Source of the DNA: Verrucomicrobiia bacterium
Lineage (GTDB): Bacteria; Verrucomicrobiota; Verrucomicrobiia; Limisphaerales; UBA9464
DNA: 64,000 nt
Direction: 5' to 3'
Assembly: GCA_019634635.1 (NCBI GenBank)
Contig: JAHCBB010000001.1
Span: 62,001-126,000, forward strand
Of the stretch, positions 36,237 to 45,303 are shown in pieces. The translations under genes were made by a program, and so were the position numbers. Each line of letters opens with the position of its first letter. The stretch's first letter is position 1. Under the pieces are notes generated by a model. That model was not told where the DNA came from. It worked only from the letters and a program-made list of their open reading frames with translations, and searched no databases.

Positions 36237-37529
36237 ATGATTCCAAGGTCGTTTCCCATTGCTTCCGGCATCGTCGGCTCGATGACCCGTTGGGGGTTCG
36301 TTGCCATGGCGGCGCTGGCCCCTGCGGCTGCCGGGAATTGGCCGGGATTTCGCGGCCCAGGGTACCAGGGAGTCTCTCCGGATCCCCACCCGCCGCTCCA
36401 CTGGTCCGCCACGACAAATGTCGCCTGGAAGACGGAGATTCCGGGCGACTCTTGGTCATCGCCGGTTGTCTGGGGCGACCGGGTGTTTGTGACCACGGCG
36501 ACCGCCAACGGGGTGGAATGTCGGGTGCTGGCGCTCGATCGGGACACCGGGCGGATTCTTTGGAACCGGGAGGTGTTTCAGCAGTTCCCGCGTCGGAAGG
36601 AAGGCCGCAATTCCTACGCGACCCCGACGCCCGCGACCGACGGGGAGCGGGTGTACGCCTGTTTTGGCGATGGCAGTTTCGCGGGGTTGGATTTCCAGGG
36701 AACCCTCGTTTGGACCAATCGGGCGTATCCGTTCTACAGCCAGCACGGGCTCGGCACCTCGCCCATTCTGTACGGGAACCTGTTGATCATGGCCCGGGAC
36801 GGCAGCAATGACGGCGAGGACAAGAAGATCGGGTGGCAGACACCCTGGGACCGGTCTTATGTGCTCGCGCTCGACGCCCGGACCGGGAGGGAGCAGTGGC
36901 GCACCGGACGGGGTCTGTCGCGGATTTCCCACGGGGCGCCGACGATCTGGGAGTCGCCGGACGGCGTGCAGGTCATCAGCGAGGCGGGGGATGTGGTCCA
37001 GGGGTTCGATGTCCAGACCGGGGAACGCCTGTGGACCAGTGAAGTGCTGGGCGAGGGCAAGGTGCCGTCGGCGGTCACTGGTGAGGGACTGGTCTTCACC
37101 GCGGGCGGCTGGGGCGGCAAGGAGACCATCAAGGCGTTTCGCCTGGGAGGCCGTGGCGACCTTGGGGAATCGCGGCTGGCCTGGGAGCAAAAGCGTGGCA
37201 TGCCCAAGGTGCCCTCCCTGCTGTATTTGAAGCCCCATCTGTTCGCGATCACCGACGGAGGGGTGGCCTCCTGTTTGGATGCCGCGACCGGCGAATCGGT
37301 GTGGATGGAACGGGTGGGCGGCAATTTTTCGGCGTCGCCGGTCGCCGCTGCGGGACGCCTGTATCTGGTTGCGGACAACGGGGACACCTCCGTGATTGAG
37401 GCCGGACCGGAATTCAAGGTGCTGGCTCGCAATCCACTCGGAGAACCGGTGCAGGCCTCGCCCGCGCTGGCGGACGGACGGTTTTACATCCGCACGGAGC
37501 GTCATCTGTTTTGCTTCAGGGCGCCCTGA
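36237..37529 (+). CDS. Secreted PQQ-like beta-propeller protein
   Basis: 430 residues from the ATG at 36237, or 415 from 36282, which leaves a signal peptide ending near AAAG. WPGFRGPGYQGVSPDPHPPL is the typical start of PVC outer-membrane-assembly BamB-like/PQQ-propeller proteins. Repeated blades follow: ALDRDTGRILWNREV, FAGLDFQGTLVWTN, LALDARTGREQWRTG, GFDVQTGERLWTSE, CLDAATGESVWMERV. It is probably periplasmic, binding a ligand or acting as a scaffold; no catalytic residues of PQQ alcohol dehydrogenases are seen. Confidence 0.82.
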   Translation: MIPRSFPIASGIVGSMTRWGFVAMAALAPAAAGNWPGFRGPGYQGVSPDPHPPLHWSATTNVAWKTEIPGDSWSSPVVWGDRVFVTTATANGVECRVLALDRDTGRILWNREVFQQFPRRKEGRNSYATPTPATDGERVYACFGDGSFAGLDFQGTLVWTNRAYPFYSQHGLGTSPILYGNLLIMARDGSNDGEDKKIGWQTPWDRSYVLALDARTGREQWRTGRGLSRISHGAPTIWESPDGVQVISEAGDVVQGFDVQTGERLWTSEVLGEGKVPSAVTGEGLVFTAGGWGGKETIKAFRLGGRGDLGESRLAWEQKRGMPKVPSLLYLKPHLFAITDGGVASCLDAATGESVWMERVGGNFSASPVAAAGRLYLVADNGDTSVIEAGPEFKVLARNPLGEPVQASPALADGRFYIRTERHLFCFRAP

Positions 37530-37607
37530 AACGGTGCGGCGTCCGGGCGTACGGGGGGAATCCCGCGGGATCTTGGAAAATTCAGGCGCCTTTTGTAGAG
37601 TGCCCGG

Positions 37608-38429
37608 GTGCCTGGGTTGACGGATCGCCAGTGGTTTGCCCTCGCCGTCACCTGCTACGGCATGGGGGCGGCGTATTCGGTGCTGCTCTGGCGGCGCGGT
37701 TTTCGCCGTGATGACTGGATTCTGTATGCCTCGCTCGCCCTTGGAGCCTTGCTGCACACCGTGGCGATGCTCCACCGCGGGTTTTCGATCCAGCGCTGTC
37801 CGATCAACAACCTTTTTGAGGCCACCATGTTCATTGCCTGGACCATTGTGGCCGCGTTTCTCCTGCTGGGTTTGTGGCGCCGCCTGCGATCCCTCGGCGC
37901 CCTGGTAGCCCCACTGCTTTTTGCCCTTGGGGTCTTCGGACTATTTCCGATGCTGGACGAACGCGGACCGCGGCCGGCCTTCGTCCATGGCTGGGCCAGC
38001 CTGCACGCAGCGCTGGTGCTGCTGGCCTACGGCGCCTTCGGCCTGAGCGCCGTGGCGGCCCTGATGTACCTGACCCAGGAGCACAATCTGAAGTTCGACA
38101 AGACGCGGGCCGTGCTCGCGATCCTGCCGGCGATCCAGCGACTCGAGAAGGTGACCGCCTGCCTGGTGGTGGCGGGATTTGGCCTGCTCACCGCGGGTCT
38201 CGTGGTCGGCTCGTGGTGGCTTTACCGGGAGCAGGGACGCTGGTTTATCGCCGATCCCAAGGTCGTCTGGTCCTTGGGCGTCTGGCTCGCCTACGGCGCG
38301 CTGCTGGCGTTGCATGACCGGCTCCGGACCGTGGGGCGCCGGTTTGCCTGGGTGGTGATCGGGGCATTCGTCTTCGTGCTGCTCACGTTCTGGGGCACCA
38401 ACCTGCCGTCGGCGATCCACAATCCGTAG
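37608..38429 (+). CDS. Cytochrome c assembly / HemX-like membrane protein (CcsA family)
   Basis: 273 residues with about eight transmembrane helices. The family core appears as NNLFEATMFIAWTIVAAFLL and HGWASLHAALVLLAYGAFGL, YLTQEHNLKFDK, and a late VVGSWWLY segment. CcsA/HemX-type proteins handle haem export or regulate glutamyl-tRNA reductase. Gene order hemX-hemA-hemC mirrors the Bacillus haem operon, so a role in controlling HemA is the best inference. The GTG start at 37608 gives no signal peptide. hemA starts 6 bp after the stop codon. Confidence 0.85.
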   Translation: MPGLTDRQWFALAVTCYGMGAAYSVLLWRRGFRRDDWILYASLALGALLHTVAMLHRGFSIQRCPINNLFEATMFIAWTIVAAFLLLGLWRRLRSLGALVAPLLFALGVFGLFPMLDERGPRPAFVHGWASLHAALVLLAYGAFGLSAVAALMYLTQEHNLKFDKTRAVLAILPAIQRLEKVTACLVVAGFGLLTAGLVVGSWWLYREQGRWFIADPKVVWSLGVWLAYGALLALHDRLRTVGRRFAWVVIGAFVFVLLTFWGTNLPSAIHNP

Positions 38430-38434
38430 GCCGC

Positions 38435-39484
38435 ATGAACCTCCTGCTGGTCGGCATCAGTCACCATTCGGCTCCCGTCGAGCTGCGGGAGCGTTTTGCG
38501 TGTCCGGATGCCGAGGCCCCCGGTTTGCTCGAGCGCGTCCGTACCGGCGGCATCGGCACCGAGGCGGTGCTCGTGTCCACCTGCAACCGGGTCGAGCTGT
38601 ACATCGGCACGCCCCATCCGCCTGCCGAGGCGACCGCGGCCCTGCGGCGTTTTCTGCTGAGCGACCGCGGCATCCAGGAGCCCCTGGGACCCGAGGTGTA
38701 CCACCTCAGTGGCCTTGCGGCGGCCGAACATTTGTTCCGGGTGGCCGGCGGACTGGACTCCCTCGTCCTGGGCGAGACCGAGATCCTGGGGCAGTTGAAG
38801 CAGGCCTACGGACTCGCGCTGCGCTGTGGGAGCACCGGACGCCTCCTCAACAAGCTGTTTCAGGCGGCCTTTGCCGCCGCCAAGAAGATCCGGAGCGACA
38901 CGCAGATCCAGCGCGGGAACACCAGTGTCGCCTCCGTGGCCGTGGACCTGGCGGAGAAGATCTTTGACGGACTTTCCGACCGCCAGGTGATGGTCATCGG
39001 CGCCGGCGATACCTCCGAGAAGACTGCCCGGGCGCTGCTCAGCCGCGGCGCCCATTCCGTGATCGTGAGCAATCGTTCCTGGGATCGCGCAGCGGCCCTC
39101 GCCGCGGAACTTGGGGGAAGGGCCATCCACTTTGATGAGTGGGAGCGGGAGTTTGCACGGCTCGACATTCTCATCAGCAGCACCAGCGCCCCGCATTTCA
39201 TCCTCGACTTCCCGCGCCTCGAACGACTACTGGTCGGGCGCCCTGCCCGTCCGTTGTTGCTCGTGGACCTGGCAGTGCCCCGGGACATTGATCCGGAGAT
39301 CAAGCGCCTGGATGGCGTTTTCCTCGCGAACGTGGACGACCTGCAGGCGATTGCCGACGAGCATGTGCGCAACCGGCGGGAGGAGCTGGCCCGTTGCGAC
39401 GCCATCGTCCGGGAACGCGTGCAGGGGTGGTTGCACGGACTCGGGCCCGCGCCGCAGGCGACCGGACGCTGGGCGTTTGAATGA
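38435..39484 (+). CDS. hemA: Glutamyl-tRNA reductase, short form
   Basis: 349 residues. The catalytic domain starts LLVGISHHSAPVELRERF with the nucleophile Cys in STCNRVELY (residue about 50). HLFRVAGGLDSLVLGETEIL and GQLKQAYG follow, then a Rossmann domain with VIGAGDTSEKTARALLSRG, and SSTSAPHFIL. It reduces glutamyl-tRNA(Glu) to glutamate-1-semialdehyde, the first committed step of tetrapyrrole synthesis. It ends soon after RNRREELARCDAIVRER, so most of the C-terminal dimerisation domain of about 420-450-residue orthologues is missing. Its stop overlaps the hemC start as ATGA. Confidence 0.93.
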   Translation: MNLLLVGISHHSAPVELRERFACPDAEAPGLLERVRTGGIGTEAVLVSTCNRVELYIGTPHPPAEATAALRRFLLSDRGIQEPLGPEVYHLSGLAAAEHLFRVAGGLDSLVLGETEILGQLKQAYGLALRCGSTGRLLNKLFQAAFAAAKKIRSDTQIQRGNTSVASVAVDLAEKIFDGLSDRQVMVIGAGDTSEKTARALLSRGAHSVIVSNRSWDRAAALAAELGGRAIHFDEWEREFARLDILISSTSAPHFILDFPRLERLLVGRPARPLLLVDLAVPRDIDPEIKRLDGVFLANVDDLQAIADEHVRNRREELARCDAIVRERVQGWLHGLGPAPQATGRWAFE

Positions 39485-40584
39485 ATCCGGGGACGACACC
39501 CCGCCGCTTTCCGATGCCGTCCTCCGATGCTCCCCACCGTCCGGTCACCGTTTGCACCCGGGGTTCCGCGCTGGCGCTGGCCCAGGCGGACGGGGTGATC
39601 CGTGAATTGCGGCGGCAGTTTCCGGAACGGCACTTCGAGCGCCTGGTGATCCGGACCACCGGGGATCGCCTCCAGACGTCACAAGCCCCGGACGCCTCCG
39701 AGTCGGTGCCCCGGGGCCTGTTCACCAAGGAGTTGGAGGTGGCGCTGCTGGACGGCACTGCGGATATTGCCGTTCACAGCCTGAAGGACCTTCCGACGGC
39801 GTTGCCGGAGGGCCTGGTGCTGGCGGCGACCCTGCCGCGGGCGGATCCGCGGGAGGTGCTGCTCTATCGCGATGTCGCCCATCCGGTTGCGCACCCGGAG
39901 GGCGGGGCAGCCCCGGACTGGCGACCGGGTGTACGGGAGCCGTACTTCGGAAAACCGGGTGCCTCGATCCGCGCCCTGCCACCGGGCGCTGTAGTGGCCA
40001 CGAGCAGTCCGCGGCGTGCCGCCCAGCTGCGTGCCCTGCGCGGGGACCTTGCGGTGGTGCCCATTCGCGGGAATGTCGGAACGCGCCTGGAGAAGCTGCG
40101 GCGGGATCTGACGCTCGATGCCACGCTGCTTGCCGCGGCCGGGTTGGTACGACTGCAGTTTGACCTGGGCCCACGCGGGGTCCTGAGGCTGGATCCACGC
40201 CTGCCTGCCGACGTTCGGGAGACCCTCGCGGCACCGCCTGCGGGACTGCTGGCCTGCGTGCTCGATCCGGAGGAAATGCTGCCGGCGGTGGGGCAGGGGG
40301 CCGTCGCGCTGGAGATCCGGGCCGGGGACCCCGGGATCGCCCCCATCGTCGCCTCCCTGAACCATTTCAACACGTTCCAGTCGGTTACCGCAGAGCGCGC
40401 CTTCCTCGCAGCGATGGGCGGGGGATGCCAGTCCCCGGTCGCCGCCCATGCGCGCATCCTTGGGCATCAACTGGAGCTGCGGGCTGCCTCGTTCCACCAG
40501 GACCCACCCCGCGTGGCGTCCGCGCGGCGGCCGGTCCGCGAGGCCATCCGGTTGGGCGAGGAGGTTGCCGCAGTCCTGCGGTGA
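39481..40584 (+). CDS. hemC: Porphobilinogen deaminase (hydroxymethylbilane synthase)
   Basis: 367 residues; TRGSALALAQADGVIREL, FTKELEVALLDGTADIAVHSLKDLP, TSSPRRAAQL, PIRGNVGTRLEKL and the dipyrromethane-cofactor Cys in MGGGCQSPVAAHA are all present. It polymerises four porphobilinogens to hydroxymethylbilane. It is longer than the usual about 310 residues because of a roughly 30-residue insertion around residues 135-165 (HPEGGAAPDWRPGVREPYFG). It is translationally coupled to hemA. Confidence 0.95.
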   Translation: MNPGTTPRRFPMPSSDAPHRPVTVCTRGSALALAQADGVIRELRRQFPERHFERLVIRTTGDRLQTSQAPDASESVPRGLFTKELEVALLDGTADIAVHSLKDLPTALPEGLVLAATLPRADPREVLLYRDVAHPVAHPEGGAAPDWRPGVREPYFGKPGASIRALPPGAVVATSSPRRAAQLRALRGDLAVVPIRGNVGTRLEKLRRDLTLDATLLAAAGLVRLQFDLGPRGVLRLDPRLPADVRETLAAPPAGLLACVLDPEEMLPAVGQGAVALEIRAGDPGIAPIVASLNHFNTFQSVTAERAFLAAMGGGCQSPVAAHARILGHQLELRAASFHQDPPRVASARRPVREAIRLGEEVAAVLR

Positions 40585-40596
40585 GGACCCGGCGGA

Positions 40597-41634
40597 TCAG
40601 CGCTTGTGCGCCGTCAGAAATCCCCGGTGCACGAGGGTCTCCTCGTAACGTCCCACCTCGAAACCCGCGGCCGCCAGCAGGTCCGAATACTCGCGGATCG
40701 AGTAGCACCGGCCCTGCGTCGAGTGCATCAGCAGTGCCGAGTACTCGGCAACCGCCAACGGACCCGTCTTCTCGGGATTGAGGAAGGCGTCGTGGATCAC
40801 CAACAGTCCGCCCGGGGGCATTGCCTCGAACGAACGTGAAAGGATCGAGGCGATCTCAGGTTCCTCCCAATCGTGGAGGACGTTGGAGATCAGATGAACG
40901 TCGCAGTCCTCGGGCCACGCCTCTTGAAACAGGTCGCCGGCCGCCACGCGGACGCGTCCGCCGAGTCCCAGCGCCGCAAGGCACGTGCGGGCGATGTGGT
41001 CCACCGGGGGTTGCTCCAGCACCGTGGCCTCCAGCCCGGGATGGGCCGCAACAAGAGCGGCGGCATAGATGCCCGAACCGCCGGCCACATCAAGCACGCG
41101 GCGGTTCCGGCCCAGGTCGAGGCGCCGGGCAAGGGCTGGGCCGAGCAGGCGCCCGCGGCAATCCATGGTGGCGGTAAACATTTGGGCGAAGGCCTCGTCC
41201 TCCATGGCCCGGTGCCAGTCGCGCGCCCCCCGGTCGCCCCCCCAGTTGGCCGGGCGGCCGGTGGTCAGGACCCGGACGTAGTCGAGCGTCACGGGACGGT
41301 CCTTCAGCGAGGCGTAGTACGGAGCAAGCCCCCACGGAGAGCCCTTCGTGAGAAAATCACGGCCGGTGCCGGTGAGCGCGAAGGACCCATCCCCGTTGCA
41401 CGTCACAAATTCGTTGGCGACGCAAAGGGTGAGCAGCACGTCGGCGGGGCGCCGGGCGAAGCGATGTCGGGCGCAGAACTGTTCCAACGTGGCCGGGGCG
41501 TCACCCAGTGCGGAGAACACGTCGAAATGGACCAGGGCCGCGGTAATCAGGTCGGCGGCGTAGAGGGTGTCCCGATACGCATAGGCCCGCGTCGGGTCGC
41601 TCCCGGGCAGAGACATCAGGTCATCAACCGGCAT
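40597..41634 (-). CDS. Class I SAM methyltransferase, plant-O-methyltransferase-like
   Basis: 345 residues from the ATG at 41634 (the longer open frame starts with a poor, non-family-like leader). The N-terminal winged-helix dimerisation-like domain (VHFDVFSALGDAPATLEQFC) precedes the SAM fold with motif I VLDVAGGSGIYAAALVAAHP, and DVHLISNVLHDWEEPEIASI, the AdoMet/substrate-binding motif of hydroxyneurosporene/isoflavone-type O-methyltransferases. It would methylate a small molecule. Convergent with hemC; not obviously tied to the haem pathway. Confidence 0.85.
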   Translation of the reverse strand: MPVDDLMSLPGSDPTRAYAYRDTLYAADLITAALVHFDVFSALGDAPATLEQFCARHRFARRPADVLLTLCVANEFVTCNGDGSFALTGTGRDFLTKGSPWGLAPYYASLKDRPVTLDYVRVLTTGRPANWGGDRGARDWHRAMEDEAFAQMFTATMDCRGRLLGPALARRLDLGRNRRVLDVAGGSGIYAAALVAAHPGLEATVLEQPPVDHIARTCLAALGLGGRVRVAAGDLFQEAWPEDCDVHLISNVLHDWEEPEIASILSRSFEAMPPGGLLVIHDAFLNPEKTGPLAVAEYSALLMHSTQGRCYSIREYSDLLAAAGFEVGRYEETLVHRGFLTAHKR

Positions 41635-41698
41635 GAAGGGATCCTCTCGCGGAGGACGCACGCCGCCAAGCACGTGTCATCGGTGGGCGTTGTCCGGG

Positions 41699-43309
41699 TC
41701 ATTCATCCTCCGGATCGTGGGCGGGGAGACGGTCCACGTGGTCGCCGAGCGGTCCGTCGTCCGGGTTGACCTGGAATGCGGCCGGCAGCCGAAGCCGGCT
41801 GCTGATGTGGAACAGATCGGACCGGCGGTCCAGCCGGGGTGTGACGGTGCCGGCGTTCCGCGACGCGTGCAGCGCATCGAGGTCCACGTCGCAGATCAGC
41901 ACCGTTTCCTCGTTGGCATCCGCCTCCGCCGCCACGCCGTCGCGGGCGAACGCGAAATCGGACGGCGTGAGCACCGCAGCCTGACCGTATTGCACGTCCA
42001 TGTTGGCCACGTCGGGCAGGTTGCCCACATTGCCGGCGAGGGCGACGTAGATCTGGTTCTCGATGGCGCGGGCGGCAGCGCAGTGGCGCACGCGCAGGTA
42101 GCCCTGGCGGTTGTCGGTGCAGAAGGGGACAAATACGATCTCGGCGCCGGCATCGGCCAGGTATCGCGCGGTCTCGGGGAACTCGATGTCATAGCAGATC
42201 AGCACGCCGATCCGCGCCTTGGGGGTGTCAATGATCTGGAGGCTGCCTCCGCCCGAGATGCCCCACCAGCGGCGTTCGTTGGGCGTGATGTGCAGCTTGG
42301 GCTGCTCGACGATCTGGCCGCTGGGCAGGCAGATGTAGCTGTTGTTCAGCAGTTCCTTGCCGACACCGACCGGATGGCTGCCCCCGATGAGGGTCACGCC
42401 GTATTTCATGGCCAGGCCCTGGAGCAGGGTGACCAGCCTTGGAGTGTACTCCGACAGCTTGCGCATGCCCTCCTGGGGGGATTTGGCCTCCATGGCGGAC
42501 AGGAGCTGGACGGTGAACAGCTCAGGAAAGAGCACGAAGTCCGCGCGGTAATCGGCGGCCACGTCGGTGAAGTACGTCACCTGCTGCGCGAACTCGGCGA
42601 AGGATTTCACGCGGCGCATCTGGTATTGCACGCAGGCGATCCGGGCCTTGCGCGGCCCGCGCGGCATCGGCTGGTGGTCCGGGTTGAGCCATTCGATCAG
42701 GCTGGCCCAGTTGCGGCTTTGCGGATCGCGCAGGTAGTTCGGCATCACCCCGCGCAACTGGAAGCCCTCGCGCAATTGAAAGCTCAGCACCAGGTCTCGA
42801 AACTCGCCGGAGGCCACCCGGTGGGCGTATTCGGGGGCTGACATCCTGTCGGCGTGCTCGTGGTAATTTGAAAGGCGGCCCCCGGCGAGAATGCGGCGCT
42901 TGTTCAGGCGCACGCACAACTCGCGACGCACTTCGTACAGCGCATGACCCACGCCCAGCCCGCGGGCGTCCGGATGGACGTAGATGTCCGCGCCATACAG
43001 CGTGTCCGAGTCCCGGTCATGGTTGGTGAAGTAGCCGCTGTCGGTGATTCCCGACCAGGTGTGGTGCCGCAGCGGATCGCGCCCGAGGTCCACGATGAGC
43101 GTGGCCACGGCGCCCACGATGCGGCCGCCCACCTCGGCAAGCCACTGCCCCTCCGGAAACACGCGCTGGTGGCTCAGCAGGTGCGCCTCTCCCCAGACGA
43201 TGTTCTCGGCGGCGAGGACCGGATAGGCGGCCCGGTTCAGCTCGACCAGGCGCGGGATGTCAGCCTTGGTCGCCTGGCGGACCTTGATGGACTTCTTGGG
43301 CTTGCTCAC
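41699..43309 (-). CDS. GNAT acetyltransferase fused to carbon-nitrogen hydrolase
   Basis: 536 residues. Residues about 10-170 form a GNAT domain (IKVRQATKADIPRLVELNRA, IYVHPDARGLGVGHALYEVR). Residues about 222-490 are a nitrilase-superfamily domain with the Glu-Lys-Cys triad: Glu in FPELF (about 261), Lys in QPKLHITPNE (about 336), and Cys in LICYDIEFPE (about 371). This fusion is a known, widely distributed family of unknown substrate. It could acylate and deamidate the same metabolite. Cytoplasmic. Confidence 0.92.
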   Translation of the reverse strand: MSKPKKSIKVRQATKADIPRLVELNRAAYPVLAAENIVWGEAHLLSHQRVFPEGQWLAEVGGRIVGAVATLIVDLGRDPLRHHTWSGITDSGYFTNHDRDSDTLYGADIYVHPDARGLGVGHALYEVRRELCVRLNKRRILAGGRLSNYHEHADRMSAPEYAHRVASGEFRDLVLSFQLREGFQLRGVMPNYLRDPQSRNWASLIEWLNPDHQPMPRGPRKARIACVQYQMRRVKSFAEFAQQVTYFTDVAADYRADFVLFPELFTVQLLSAMEAKSPQEGMRKLSEYTPRLVTLLQGLAMKYGVTLIGGSHPVGVGKELLNNSYICLPSGQIVEQPKLHITPNERRWWGISGGGSLQIIDTPKARIGVLICYDIEFPETARYLADAGAEIVFVPFCTDNRQGYLRVRHCAAARAIENQIYVALAGNVGNLPDVANMDVQYGQAAVLTPSDFAFARDGVAAEADANEETVLICDVDLDALHASRNAGTVTPRLDRRSDLFHISSRLRLPAAFQVNPDDGPLGDHVDRLPAHDPEDE

Positions 43310-43333
43310 GAACGCGCGGGTCGGGTGCGGGCC

Positions 43334-43642
43334 TCAGGAGGGATTCGAGATCCCATCCGCGGCTCCGCGGGAGGATCGTGGCGCGGAATTCGTCCCCGGG
43401 GGTTTCATGGGCGCGGGGTCCGGGGAGGTCGCCGCCGGGGGCGGGCCTTCCCGGGAGGTTTCGGCGGCCTTGCGGGCCCGCCACCATTCGTAGGCGAAGC
43501 CGCCGACAATCATCAGGGCCGCCAACGACCCGGTGTACGGCAGGATCCATTCGACGCGACGGGTCAATTCCGCACCGGCCCAGAGCGACAGCGTCGCGAC
43601 CAGGACGACGATCCCCCAATAGATAAAGCGATTCTGTGGCAT
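43334..43642 (-). CDS. Small two-helix membrane protein of unknown function
   Basis: 102 residues from the ATG at 43642 (105 if the ATG at 43651 is used). Two transmembrane helices, YWGIVVLVATLSLWAGAEL and YTGSLAALMIVGGFAYEWW, are separated by a short loop, followed by an Arg/Lys-rich then Pro-rich cytoplasmic-looking tail. No family recognised. It lies in the same direction as, and just upstream of, the GNAT-hydrolase gene. Long frames reading over it are not credible. Confidence 0.6.
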   Translation of the reverse strand: MPQNRFIYWGIVVLVATLSLWAGAELTRRVEWILPYTGSLAALMIVGGFAYEWWRARKAAETSREGPPPAATSPDPAPMKPPGTNSAPRSSRGAADGISNPS

Positions 43643-43832
43643 GGCAGGCATTCTTGCGTTCCGGGTGCTTCCCGGGATGCAGCCCGACGCACACGCCGCC
43701 GGCCGGCCCGGAAACTCCGCGATCAGTCTGCCTTCAAGGTGGCATGGCGCGAAGTCCAATCCAACCGACCGTCCCATCCATGGACCTTCGGGGCGGAGCT
43801 GCGACAGGCCTGCAGGGTGAACCCGGTGGCGC

Positions 43833-45287
43833 TCAGTCAGGGAGGTCCCGGATGCGCAGGTTGCGGAACCGGACGGTGCCGCCGTCGTCGTAGTTCTGCA
43901 GCCCGATGAATCCCCGCGCGCTGCGGCGCTCCGGATCGGTCCAGGTCGTGACGACCTCGCCGTTGATCCGGATCGAGTAGTTGTGTCCGAAGCAGACCAC
44001 CTCGAAGTCGTTCCAGGTCCCCGGGGGATGGGTATTGGCCCGGGTGGATGCCTTGAACGGGTAGAGAGAGCCGGTACGCCAGTTGGGATTCTCCGGCGCG
44101 GGATCACCGATCTCAAACTCGTGTCCACGCCGGACCGCCACCCACGGATCCTCGCCGGGATTGGGGAAGCGGACGAACACTCCGGAATCGGCCGTGGCCT
44201 TGGACTGCAGGAACTCGCCTCGCAGTACAAAATTCGTGAACTCCCGGCCGCGATACCACCAAAGGCCCATGCCGCCTTCTGCGCTGGCCACCCCCTCGGC
44301 AACGGTGAAGCGTCCGGGGCCGCACTGGACCCAGTTCGTGGCGGCCGGATCGGTGAGGAGCGGGAGAAAATCACGCTCGTCGGGGGCGCTCTTTGGAATC
44401 CAACGGAGCAGGGAGGCGGGGATTTCATCCACCGGCCGTGTCTCCACCCTGCGAAAGAAGACTTCGGCCCCCTCGGATTGCAGTTGGATTTTGCCCTCCG
44501 TGAGCGGGCGCTTGCGCCCGTTTTCGATGTAGCCGGGATTGGTCAGAGCCAGGACGACTTCGCCATTCAGCAGATGGAGGCAGACGTTTCCCCAGGCGAT
44601 CACTTCGCAGAGGTTCCAGTCGGCGGGACGTTCCGGGTCGAAGGGCGACGTGATGCCCTCGCCCGTGGTGAACTGCGGCGCTCCCGGCTCCCAGACGACG
44701 CATTGCTCGCCCGGGCTCTCTCCGCGGTAGGGAATGGTGGGGTGGTCCTGCAGCGTGACCTTGCGGCCCTCGATGTCCACATGGGTGCCGTCAACCGACC
44801 ACCACTGGCCGACCCCCTTCTCCATGATGTTGCACTCGACGGAGCGCATCCACGCGTAACTCCCGGCGCCTTGGGGACCGATGGCCCAATAGAGAATCCC
44901 GGTGTCCCGGTAATGCCGGTCCTCATCGCGCGGCGGCCACTTTTTGGTGCCCCAACGGTACTCGACCCGAATGTGCGCATTTTCGAACGAGTTTTGCGTG
45001 GTGATGGCCCCGAAGACCTGCCCGGACACATGGATCGCGGGTGAACCGGAGGCGGTGTCCACGGTGAACACACCGAGCGGATCGTGATTGAGGCCCAAGG
45101 GCGGCTCGGCGGTCGTCTTCGGGTCCAGGTACCCGCTGCTCTTGGGTCCGAGCCAGGTATCCCAGCCTGTCAGGTCGCGGCCGTTGAACAGGGCCTGCCA
45201 TGGCGTCTCGGCGGCGGGGAGAACGACCGGTGACGCGACGGCGGACAGGAGCACGCAACCGAGGAGGCACGGGAAGAGTCGGGGCAT
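43833..45287 (-). CDS. Secreted two-part DUF1080 protein
   Basis: 484 residues from the ATG at 45287, with a signal peptide (LFPCLLGCVLLSAVASPVVL). The first DUF1080/LamG-like half starts at WQALFNGRDLTGWDTWLGP (about 32-290) and contains YRDTGILYWAIGPQG. The second half (about 320-484) contains FVLRGEFLQSKATADSGVFV and ends GFIGLQNYDDGGTVRFRNLR. It is thus a doubled DUF1080 architecture. The probable substrate is a 3-keto-disaccharide or similar oxidised glycan. A ROK kinase gene lies 16 bp upstream in the same direction. Confidence 0.87.
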   Translation of the reverse strand: MPRLFPCLLGCVLLSAVASPVVLPAAETPWQALFNGRDLTGWDTWLGPKSSGYLDPKTTAEPPLGLNHDPLGVFTVDTASGSPAIHVSGQVFGAITTQNSFENAHIRVEYRWGTKKWPPRDEDRHYRDTGILYWAIGPQGAGSYAWMRSVECNIMEKGVGQWWSVDGTHVDIEGRKVTLQDHPTIPYRGESPGEQCVVWEPGAPQFTTGEGITSPFDPERPADWNLCEVIAWGNVCLHLLNGEVVLALTNPGYIENGRKRPLTEGKIQLQSEGAEVFFRRVETRPVDEIPASLLRWIPKSAPDERDFLPLLTDPAATNWVQCGPGRFTVAEGVASAEGGMGLWWYRGREFTNFVLRGEFLQSKATADSGVFVRFPNPGEDPWVAVRRGHEFEIGDPAPENPNWRTGSLYPFKASTRANTHPPGTWNDFEVVCFGHNYSIRINGEVVTTWTDPERRSARGFIGLQNYDDGGTVRFRNLRIRDLPD

Positions 45288-45303
45288 GGCGGACGCGGTG
45301 GTT

